9,478 nt of DNA from Actinomycetota bacterium (GTDB lineage: Bacteria; Actinomycetota; Thermoleophilia; Gaiellales; Gaiellaceae), in assembly GCA_013812465.1 (NCBI GenBank), contig JACCTK010000226.1, forward strand, positions 1 to 9,478, in the 5' to 3' direction. Made by a program: the position numbers and the translations under genes. The notes below the pieces were generated by a model that saw nothing but the letters and a program-made list of their open reading frames with translations, was not told the DNA's origin and searched no databases. Below, piece by piece: positions 1 through 5,810 of the stretch. How positions within the stretch are numbered: the stretch's first letter is position 1; each line of letters begins with the position of its first letter.

Positions 1-2
1 TC

Positions 3-122
3 GCAGAGGGCGGCGTGATCCATCACCACCCCGGAATCCAGGGTGGCGTGGACGACCTCACTGTCGCGACTCACGACTGGAGCAACCCTGTGGCCGAGGT
101 CACGGTCGAGCGGGTCTCGTAG
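3..122 (+). CDS. C-terminal end of an unidentified protein (5' truncated by window edge)
   Basis: The frame starting at base 3 is open from the window edge to a TAG at 120-122 and gives 39 residues ending in PVAEVTVERVS. Most third codon positions are G or C, as in the real genes here, so I take it as coding. The tail contains three consecutive histidines (residues 7-9 of the visible part), an acidic GGVDDLTVAT stretch and an HDWSNP segment followed by an alternating hydrophobic strand. That pattern would suit the last strand of a beta-sandwich or carbohydrate-binding-like domain, but this is only an impression and I do not recognise the family. It ends about 50 bases before the PlsY-like gene on the same strand, so it may be the upstream member of the same operon. 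Confidence 0.55.
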   Translation, partial: AEGGVIHHHPGIQGGVDDLTVATHDWSNPVAEVTVERVS

Positions 123-175
123 CAAGCGCACGTCGGACCACCTCGAGCGTGGGAAGCGGGGACAATGTGCAACGC

Positions 176-817
176 ATGCGTTCCCGCTTTCCACGTTTGC
201 TCCTGGCCGCCGCAAGCGGATATCTGCTCGGGACCGTTCCCTCGGCCGATATCGCTTCCCGCGTGGCGAAAGGAGGCGCAGTCGATCTCCGTGCGAGCGG
301 GAGCCGAAACCCGGGCGGCGTGAACGCGCTTCGACTGCTCGGAAACACACCCGGCCGAGCGGTGATCGTGGCTGACGTCGTTAAGGGCTACGGTGCGTGT
401 GCCTGCGGTCGCCTCGCCGGCGGAGATCTCGGCGCGCACGTCGCCGGCGTTGCCGCTGTCGTCGGGCATTGCTATCCGGTCTGGACGCGGCTTCAGGGTG
501 GCAAAGGGGTCGCGACAAGCTTCGGGCAATGCCTCTACACCTTTCCGGCGTTCGCACCGTTGGATGTGGCTCTCGCCGTCGCGGCCACACGCCTGCCGCG
601 CGTACGCCACCGTGCCCTGGCGGCGGCCGCAGTTGCGTCGAGCGGCTGGCTCGTGGCCAGCGTCCTCTGGTGGAAGCGGGATCTCCCGAACTCCTGGGGC
701 CCGACCCCGACCGTCGCGCTGCCGCTCGCGAACGCCGCCACCGTGCTCGTGGTCGCCTCGGCGTTCGCCCGTGCCATGCGTCGCCGGGATCCGGACGATC
801 TCACCGCGCAGCCGTGA
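176..817 (+). CDS. plsY: PlsY-like glycerol-3-phosphate acyltransferase, divergent C-terminus
   Basis: This is a 213-residue membrane protein of the PlsY family. PlsY transfers an acyl group from acyl-phosphate to glycerol-3-phosphate, the first acylation in phosphatidic acid synthesis, at the inner membrane. Visible family features are the N-terminal helix with GYLLGTVPSADI (15-26), motif 1 around SGSRNPGGVNALR (41-53), the DVVKG segment (67-71), and motif 2 GHCYP...GGKGVAT (97-114), the glycine-rich glycerol-phosphate site. Further hydrophobic helices follow. The usual third motif near the C-terminus (His/Asn...Arg-Leu...Gly-x-Glu) is not recognisable; the protein ends in an Arg-rich, Asp-rich tail. 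I chose ATG 176 because it sits just before the first helix; GTG 149 and GTG 167 are in-frame alternatives. The TGA overlaps the DegV GTG start by 4 bases. The family call is strong, but full catalytic competence is uncertain. Confidence 0.82.
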   Translation: MRSRFPRLLLAAASGYLLGTVPSADIASRVAKGGAVDLRASGSRNPGGVNALRLLGNTPGRAVIVADVVKGYGACACGRLAGGDLGAHVAGVAAVVGHCYPVWTRLQGGKGVATSFGQCLYTFPAFAPLDVALAVAATRLPRVRHRALAAAAVASSGWLVASVLWWKRDLPNSWGPTPTVALPLANAATVLVVASAFARAMRRRDPDDLTAQP

Positions 818-1617
818 GCGACACCGCCATTTGCACCGACTCGAGCGCCTTGCTTCCAACTGGCGCCGTCGAGCGATTCGAGATCAGTGTCGTTCCGTTG
901 GCGGTTCGACTCGACGGTGAAGCCTTCGACGAGCGGTCGGGGGACGTCGACGACTTCTATGCGCGGCTCGGGAAGGGAGCGAAGGCGAAGACATCGCAGC
1001 CGAGCCCGGCGGCTTTCGCCGACGCGTACGCCGAGGCTGCGCGCTGCGGGAAAAACTACGTGCTCTCGATCCATCTCGACGCCAGGGTCTCGGGCACGGC
1101 GCACTCGGCGGAGCTTGCCGCCCGCGACGCCGAGATCCCAGTCACCGTCGTCGATACGACAACCGCGAGCTTCGGTGTCGGCGTGTGTGTCCGCGCGGCT
1201 GCGCGCGCGCTCGAAGCCGGAGCGACGTTCGGAGAGGCTGCTCGCTGCGCTGCCGAACTGGGCGGACAGATGAGGAATGCCTTCGTCGCGCGCAGCGGCT
1301 CGGGTGGGCGCGTTGCCGAAGGCGAGGAATGGACGGTGCTCACATTCACGAACGGCGCTACTACGGCCGTCGCGTCCTGCGGCAGCGCGGAGGCCGCGAT
1401 CGACGCGATGGCAGCTCTCGTCGACGACGAGCGGGCGGTCGAGGCGGCCATCGGCTATGCCGGCTCGGTCGTCGAGGATTCGGCGGATATACTCGCTGCC
1501 ATGGTCGGCCGCTCGCCGCACGTCGTCAGCGTGGAGCGCTACCGCGTCGGCCCCTCGATCGGAGCGCATACTGGACCGATCAGCTTCGGACTCTTCTGGT
1601 GGCCTACCGCATCCTGA
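814..1617 (+). CDS. DegV family (FakB-like) fatty-acid-binding protein
   Basis: This 267-residue protein is slightly short for DegV/FakB proteins (about 280). In better-known members the protein holds a fatty acid while the kinase FakA phosphorylates its carboxyl group, making acyl-phosphate for PlsX/PlsY. Family marks are the opening TDSSALLP (8-15), VVPLAVRLDGE, a TSQPS motif (60-64), SIHLDARVSGT (85-95), TVVDTTTASFGVG, and the C-terminal GAHTGP (H252). T60, S93 and H252 fit the positions that contact the ligand carboxyl group in FakB proteins. The usual L-x-x-GGRI segment is degenerate, reading SGSGGRVAEGEE. The GTG start at 814 forms a GTGA overlap with the plsY stop, which implies translational coupling and sets this start. 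Its 3' end overlaps the next gene by 19 bases. Fatty-acid specificity cannot be read from sequence, and no FakA kinase is present in the window. Confidence 0.85.
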   Translation: MSDTAICTDSSALLPTGAVERFEISVVPLAVRLDGEAFDERSGDVDDFYARLGKGAKAKTSQPSPAAFADAYAEAARCGKNYVLSIHLDARVSGTAHSAELAARDAEIPVTVVDTTTASFGVGVCVRAAARALEAGATFGEAARCAAELGGQMRNAFVARSGSGGRVAEGEEWTVLTFTNGATTAVASCGSAEAAIDAMAALVDDERAVEAAIGYAGSVVEDSADILAAMVGRSPHVVSVERYRVGPSIGAHTGPISFGLFWWPTAS

Positions 1618-2702
1618 GGCCGTTCGGCCTCCTTCTCCTCGTGCTCCTTTTCGGAGTGGTCGCCGGCTGCGGCGGCTCGGGCGAGCCGAGCGACGAGCAG
1701 AAGGTCGAGTCGGCGCTCGCGGAAGTGGACGAGATCCTCGAGAAGGAGGGCCCGCTGGTCGGGCTCGGCGAAGCCTCGCCTCCGCCCTCCGACGCGGCGG
1801 CGTGGGAGACCGACTTTTCGATGCATCTCGTGCCCCTCGACGAGTTCCAGTCGGGCGGCCCGCCGAAGGACGGCATCCCGGCGATCGACATTCCGCACTT
1901 TACGGCCGCGAAGGAGGTCGACTGGATCGAGGATCGCGAGCCCGTGATCTCGGTGACCGTGGGCGACGAGACTCGCGGCTACCCGCTCCAGATCCTGACG
2001 TGGCACGAGATCGCGAACGACGAGCTCGGCGGGGTGCCCGTCGCTGTCACCTTCTGCCCGCTCTGCAACACGGCGATCGTCTTCGACCGCCGGCTGAACG
2101 GCGAGGCCCTCTCCTTCGGGACGACGGGGAAGCTCCGCGACTCCGATCTCGTCATGTACGACCGCGACACCGAGTCGTGGTGGCAGCAGTTCTCCGGCGA
2201 AGCGCTCGTCGGGGAGCTGGCCGGGAAGAAGCTCCGTCAGCTCCCCGTGCGCATCGTCGCGTGGGAGGAGTTCCGCGGCGAGCACCCGGCTGGCCTCGTC
2301 CTGGATCGGGAGACCGGTTTCTCCCGCGACTATGGCGCGAATCCGTATGCCGGCTACGACGATGTCGACAGCTCGCCGATCTTCGCGACGCGCGGAGACG
2401 ACGACGTACGCTTGTTGCCGAAGGAGCGGGTCGTGTACGTCGAGGTGTCAGGCGATGCGTTCGCCGTGCCGTTCTCGTCACTGGTTAAGCGGGATGTGAT
2501 TGAGATCGAGACGGACGGCGGCATGCTCGTCGTCCGCTGGCGAGGCGGAGTCGCATCGGCGCTCGACGAGGCACGGATCTCGGCGGGCCGAGACGTCGGT
2601 GCGGCTTCGGTGGAGCTCGCCGGGAACCCCGTACCCTTCAGCGAGCCCTTCTGGTTCGCGGTCGCGGCGTTCCGTGCAGACGTCGAGATCGTCGGCGACT
2701 GA
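1599..2702 (+). CDS. DUF3179 domain-containing lipoprotein
   Basis: This is a 367-residue predicted lipoprotein. A Leu-rich signal peptide ends in the lipobox VVAGC with the lipidated cysteine at C24, followed by a Gly/Ser/Glu-rich linker. The main body matches DUF3179 (PF11376): [15 protein letters not shown], then [18 protein letters not shown] with a CxxC pair at C153 and C156, then [25 protein letters not shown], and [15 protein letters not shown]. The family's biochemical function is not established. The CPLC motif is typical of the family and suggests metal or redox chemistry, but that is inference. The GTG start at 1599 lies inside the degV coding sequence and is the only candidate that gives a full signal peptide; the next in-frame GTG (1641) would leave too short a hydrophobic core. 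The protein should sit on the outer face of the membrane. A 67-base gap separates it from the DM13 gene. Confidence 0.85.
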   Translation: MAYRILRPFGLLLLVLLFGVVAGCGGSGEPSDEQKVESALAEVDEILEKEGPLVGLGEASPPPSDAAAWETDFSMHLVPLDEFQSGGPPKDGIPAIDIPHFTAAKEVDWIEDREPVISVTVGDETRGYPLQILTWHEIANDELGGVPVAVTFCPLCNTAIVFDRRLNGEALSFGTTGKLRDSDLVMYDRDTESWWQQFSGEALVGELAGKKLRQLPVRIVAWEEFRGEHPAGLVLDRETGFSRDYGANPYAGYDDVDSSPIFATRGDDDVRLLPKERVVYVEVSGDAFAVPFSSLVKRDVIEIETDGGMLVVRWRGGVASALDEARISAGRDVGAASVELAGNPVPFSEPFWFAVAAFRADVEIVGD

Positions 2703-2769
2703 GTTTAGACGTCCTCAACACACCGCCTGGCAAGCTCTGGAGCGTCGCTCTCCGAAAGGACGGAATCCG

Positions 2770-3471
2770 ATGGCAGTATCGACCGCTCCGAGCGGTTCAC
2801 TCCGCGACCGCACGCCGCTCTTGCTGCGCCTGGCGGCGATTCCGATCACCGTCGCGATCCTGTTGGCAGGACTTTGGCTCTTCGCAGGCGTCGTCGCGCC
2901 CGGGTACAACTCGTCGATCGCGCTGGGCGTCGCGTGGTTCGTCGCGGCCTCGCTCGGCATCCGCTTCGCCCTGCGCGGACGAAGGGCGCTCAAGCTGCCC
3001 GTGCAGGCGACATTCATCGCGACAGCGGTGCTCGTCGGCGCGGTCTTCGCCTGGACGACGTTCCGCGACGTCACGGTCGTCGAAGACGTCGCGACGGGAG
3101 TTGCGGCATCGGAAGCTCCGGATGCGGGCAGAGGCAATGTGCAGCTCTCGAACGGGCAGTTCGTCGGTCTGGCACACGGCGCCTCCGGAGCCGCTGCGGT
3201 GGTCGAGCTCGGCGCCGGCGGGCGCGTGCTCACGTTCACCGACCTCTCCACCGACAACGGGCCCGACCTGCGGGTGTATCTGGTGGCCGGGACTGTCGCC
3301 GGCGACGGTGACGTCGACGACTTCGTGGACCTCGGCGGGTTGAAGGGAAACAAAGGCACGCAGCAGTACGAGATCCCGGCCGGCACGGACACCGACCGCT
3401 ACGGCACCGTCGTCATCTGGTGCCGTGCGTTCACCGTCTCGTTCGCCAAGGCCGAGCTCATGAGAACCTAG
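2770..3471 (+). CDS. Three-helix membrane protein with C-terminal DM13 domain
   Basis: This is a 233-residue protein. Three hydrophobic segments (about 21-43, 49-68 and 78-96) are followed by a soluble domain from about residue 122 to the end. The domain matches DM13 (PF10517): [45 protein letters not shown], and [17 protein letters not shown] with the family's near-invariant cysteine at C218. DM13 has been proposed in the literature to take part in redox reactions through this cysteine, possibly with a bound cofactor, but its activity is not settled. An odd number of helices places the domain on the opposite side from the N-terminus, most likely outside. The ATG at 2770 has an AAGGA Shine-Dalgarno at 2756-2760 with 9-base spacing, so it has its own ribosome site despite probable cotranscription. 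It lies 8 bases from the oxidoreductase start. Confidence 0.85.
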   Translation: MAVSTAPSGSLRDRTPLLLRLAAIPITVAILLAGLWLFAGVVAPGYNSSIALGVAWFVAASLGIRFALRGRRALKLPVQATFIATAVLVGAVFAWTTFRDVTVVEDVATGVAASEAPDAGRGNVQLSNGQFVGLAHGASGAAAVVELGAGGRVLTFTDLSTDNGPDLRVYLVAGTVAGDGDVDDFVDLGGLKGNKGTQQYEIPAGTDTDRYGTVVIWCRAFTVSFAKAELMRT

Positions 3472-3479
3472 CGGCCTGG

Positions 3480-4883
3480 GTGTCGTACGACCTCGTCATC
3501 GTTGGCATGGGCTCCGGCGGGCTGGTCGCCGGGGAGTTCGCCGCCTCGCTCGGGCTGCGTGTGGCGGCGGTCGAGCGGAGCCGGGTCGGCGGCGATTGCC
3601 TGTGGACGGGATGCGTCCCCTCGAAGGCGCTGCTCGCCTCGGCCAAGATCGCACACCACCTGCGAACTGCCGACCGCTTCGGGATCGCTGCCGTCGAGCC
3701 TGATGTCGACCTGGCGGCTGTTTGGCGGCGGATCCGCGAGATTCAGCGTCAGATCGCCGAGACCGACGACAACCCGGCCCGCTACGAGGCGATGGGGATC
3801 GAAGTCGTTCGCGGCGAAGCGCGACTCGAGGGGGCGAAAACGGTCGCGATAGGCGGGCGGGTGCTCGAGACGCGATACATCCTCCTCTGCACGGGGAGCC
3901 GCCCCGCGACGCCCTCGCTGCCTGGGTTGGAGGAGGCGGGCTTTCTCACCAGCGAGAACGTCTTCGAGCTCGAGAGCCCGCCACGCAGCATCGTCATCTT
4001 GGGCGGCGGCCCCATCGGAGTCGAGCTCGCTCAGGGCATGAACCGGCTCGGGATCCGCGTGACCCTGCTGCAGAAGGGTGATCGGCTGCTGCCACGCGAC
4101 GAGCCGGAGCTCGCCGAGCTCCTGACAAGCGTCCTCCTCGAGGAAGGCGTGGACGTTCGTCTCGCGTTCGAGGCGTCCCGTGTCGAGCGGAGGGGAAGCC
4201 TCAAGGCCGTGGAGAGCTCGAAGGGCGAGGGCTTCGAAGTGGACGAGATCCTCGTCGCCACCGGGCGAACACCCACGACCGATGGCCTCGGTCTTGAGAA
4301 AGCGGGAGTCGCCGTGGGGCGTCGCGGTATCGAGGTGGACGGTCGCATGCGGACGAACGTCTCCTCGATCTACGCCGTCGGGGACGTCGCCGGTCGGTAC
4401 CACTTCACCCACTCCGCTGGGCACGAAGGAGCCATGGCGGTACGGGACATGTTCTTTCCGGGCAAGGGCAAGGTCTCCGACCTCGTTCCGTGGACGACGT
4501 TCACCGACCCGGAGCTCGCACACGTCGGACTGACGGTCGCCGAAGCGCGCGAGCGACACGGCACGAAAGAGGTCGCGGTCGAACGCGCCGACCTTTCCCA
4601 CTCCGACCGAGCCCGAGCAGACGGCACGACCAGCGGAAGAATCGTGCTCATCACCGCGCGCGACAAGCTCGTCGGCGCGCACATCCTGGCTCCCGGGGCG
4701 GGCGAGCTGATCCACGAGCCCGCGCTCGCGATCCGCGAGGGCATGAAGCTCCGCGAACTCGCCTCGCTGATCCACGTCTACCCGACGATGACCACCTCGA
4801 TCAACCTGCTCGCTGCCGAAGCCGCCTACCGCTATGCGGGGCGTTTCGGCTGGCTCACGCGCTTCGCGAGACTCGCGCGGTAG
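3480..4883 (+). CDS. MerA-like FAD-dependent NAD(P)-disulfide oxidoreductase
   Basis: This is a 467-residue class I pyridine nucleotide-disulfide oxidoreductase (dihydrolipoyl dehydrogenase / glutathione reductase / mercuric reductase superfamily). In order: FAD-binding GMGSGG (9-14), redox-active CLWTGC (C40 and C45), NAD(P)-binding GGGPIG (175-180), the ATGRTP motif, the FAD-contacting YAVGDVAG (298-305), and a dimerisation domain from about 335. The second nucleotide fold ends in LLQKG (Q198) where NADH-preferring enzymes usually have an acidic residue. At the C-terminus, the usual HPTxxE catalytic dyad reads YPTMTT (Y434, T439), so the proton-shuttling His and its Glu partner are absent; MerA also has a Tyr there. 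The N-terminal heavy-metal domain and the C-terminal vicinal Cys pair of true MerA are lacking. The GTG start at 3480 puts the FAD motif at the usual distance from the N-terminus. The substrate is unknown. Confidence 0.85.
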   Translation: MSYDLVIVGMGSGGLVAGEFAASLGLRVAAVERSRVGGDCLWTGCVPSKALLASAKIAHHLRTADRFGIAAVEPDVDLAAVWRRIREIQRQIAETDDNPARYEAMGIEVVRGEARLEGAKTVAIGGRVLETRYILLCTGSRPATPSLPGLEEAGFLTSENVFELESPPRSIVILGGGPIGVELAQGMNRLGIRVTLLQKGDRLLPRDEPELAELLTSVLLEEGVDVRLAFEASRVERRGSLKAVESSKGEGFEVDEILVATGRTPTTDGLGLEKAGVAVGRRGIEVDGRMRTNVSSIYAVGDVAGRYHFTHSAGHEGAMAVRDMFFPGKGKVSDLVPWTTFTDPELAHVGLTVAEARERHGTKEVAVERADLSHSDRARADGTTSGRIVLITARDKLVGAHILAPGAGELIHEPALAIREGMKLRELASLIHVYPTMTTSINLLAAEAAYRYAGRFGWLTRFARLAR

Positions 4884-4904
4884 CGTTTTCATGCGCGTTA
4901 GGTG

Positions 4905-4922
4905 CTCGACGAGATCGTCGAG
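4905..4922 (+). terminator. Small hairpin just after the oxidoreductase gene (weak terminator candidate)
   Basis: CTCGACGA and TCGTCGAG form an 8-base inverted repeat separated by two bases, starting 21 bases after the oxidoreductase stop codon. Its position suits transcription termination, but there is no T-run behind it and short GC-rich palindromes are common in this genome. The remaining bases of 4884-4967 show no convincing promoter or gene. Confidence 0.25.
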
Positions 4923-4967
4923 GGCTATCCGAGCAACGACCGACAGCTCGAGCCTTGACGCCGGTCC

Positions 4968-5141
4968 GCTAGATGCTTGATCGGAGATTGACGCGCCGCC
5001 GGGGGCGGTCACGACCAAGCCGGGCGACGCACTCACTCGTCGTGCAGGCTAGTGAGCCTGGACGGCGAGGGAGGGTGGCGATCCGGCGCCGTGTCGTGGC
5101 CGTCATCCGGCCCGTCGTGAATTTCCGATCAAGCATCTAGC
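4968..5141 (+). repeat. 174-base imperfect palindrome; candidate structured RNA or miniature inverted-repeat element
   Basis: The two halves pair almost end to end around an AGTG loop at 5051-5054. The outer 18 bases (4968-4985 with 5124-5141) are perfectly complementary. Further stems are 4987-4989/5120-5122, 4998-5003/5106-5111, 5004-5015/5093-5104, 5019-5026/5079-5087, 5028-5043/5062-5077 with A-G mismatches, and 5045-5050/5055-5060. By hand I count 64 Watson-Crick pairs and 7 G-U pairs, two single-A bulges (5081, 5105) and two small internal loops. All seven wobbles are G-U when read as + strand RNA and no A-C mismatch is seen. That favours + strand transcription, downstream of the oxidoreductase operon. 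There is no T-run, so it is not a classic intrinsic terminator. CTAG lies at both ends (4969-4972, 5137-5140) and could be a target-site duplication. The last five bases overlap the 3' end of the Gly-X-Y protein gene, including its stop codon. Confidence 0.8.
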
Positions 5142-5685
5142 TCGTCACGGCGCAGATCGCATAGACAGTCAGCGACCAAGAGGGGACGAACGCGTCCGTC
5201 TCGGTGGCATTTGCCCTGTAGATGTTGTCGTTGTCCGGGAACGACGCCCAGAGCGCGACCTTCGGGCTGCCGCCGTACACGCGCGCTCCGCCACCGACGA
5301 GCCGCTTCCCAGCGGGACACGCGATATGGACGACCTTGGGCGTCGTCGAGTTGTTCGGACTCGAAGCCTCGACCCGCTCGACCGCGCTCAATCCCGGTGC
5401 CCCGGCGGGACCTGCCGGCCCCTGGGGGCCGGTAGGCCCAGCGGGCAGCTGCCCGGGTCCGAAGTCGGCCTTCAGAAGCGAGCCATTCCGCACTTTGGCC
5501 GCCGTCACCGCATTCGAGGCGAGCTTTTTCGTCGTCACGGCGCCGGTCTTGAGCTGAGTGGTTCCGACGCTCGACCGTGGCACCTGCAGCACCGTCGCGT
5601 AGCTCGTGCCTCCGAGCGCGACGGCAAGCGCCACACACGCGATGACCATCGCCGGCGACGGGCGGCGGAGCGAGATTCCTCGCAT
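5137..5685 (-). CDS. Secreted or membrane-anchored protein with short collagen-like Gly-X-Y stretch
   Basis: This 182-residue protein resembles one I associate with Thermoleophilia genomes; its function is unknown. A basic N-terminus and hydrophobic helix (about 11-30, SPAMVIACVALAVALGG) form a signal peptide or membrane anchor. Next is a repeat-like Thr/Lys-rich region (38-75) with recurring AVT-x-x-K and NGSL-type units. Then come five Gly-X-Y triplets (83-98) rich in Pro and Ala. A C-terminal globular part contains CPAGKRLVGGGARV and a second cysteine in YAICAVTS that may form a disulfide with it. The ATG has a strong AGGAGGT Shine-Dalgarno at 5691-5697 with 5-base spacing. The gene lies 124 bases downstream of glmS, behind hairpins that probably separate the two transcripts, so it likely has its own promoter. 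Its TAG stop lies inside the end of the 174-base palindrome. Confidence 0.8.
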   Translation of the reverse strand: MRGISLRRPSPAMVIACVALAVALGGTSYATVLQVPRSSVGTTQLKTGAVTTKKLASNAVTAAKVRNGSLLKADFGPGQLPAGPTGPQGPAGPAGAPGLSAVERVEASSPNNSTTPKVVHIACPAGKRLVGGGARVYGGSPKVALWASFPDNDNIYRANATETDAFVPSWSLTVYAICAVTS

Positions 5686-5757
5686 CGTCTACCTCCTCGC
5701 TGTAGCTGGGAGGAGCCGACCGTACCAGCGGTGCCGGAGGGTCTAGGACTCGGGCGA

Positions 5758-5810
5758 AGGGCGAGGCACCCTCGCCCCTACGCGGATGGAGGCGGGGCGA
5801 ACCTCGCCCT
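5758..5810 (-). terminator. Repeated GC-rich hairpins downstream of glmS
   Basis: Two hairpins share the same arms: GGGCGAGG/CCTCGCCC with a 3-base loop (5759-5777), and GGGCGA/TCGCCC (5795-5809) directly after the glmS TGA. The arms can also pair the other way: AGGGCGAGG (5758-5766) with CCTCGCCCT (5802-5810) outside, and TCGCCCC (5772-5778) with GGGGCGA (5794-5800) inside. Placement right after glmS and ahead of the next gene suits a terminator or mRNA 3'-end stabiliser. There is no proper T-run. Confidence 0.5.

Noticed and set aside
535..1569. 344-codon - strand open frame opposite plsY and degV
   Set aside because: Arg/Ala/Asp-rich antisense artefact crossing two real genes with clear family motifs.
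1185..1598. Long N-terminal extension of the DUF3179 protein frame into degV
   Set aside because: The extension is Arg-rich shadow sequence and would bury the lipoprotein signal peptide; GTG 1599 gives a proper signal peptide.
3480..4883. True mercuric reductase (merA) annotation
   Set aside because: The heavy-metal-binding N-terminal domain and the C-terminal vicinal cysteines are missing and no other mer genes are nearby; only the general fold and the active-site Tyr resemble MerA.
3468..5036. 522-codon - strand open frame opposite the oxidoreductase
   Set aside because: It is a shadow of the flavin oxidoreductase gene, whose motifs are all intact, and it shows no protein features of its own.
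5697..5757. Sigma-70-type promoter for the Gly-X-Y protein gene
   Set aside because: A promoter is expected here, but no convincing -35/-10 pair could be picked out, so none is annotated.
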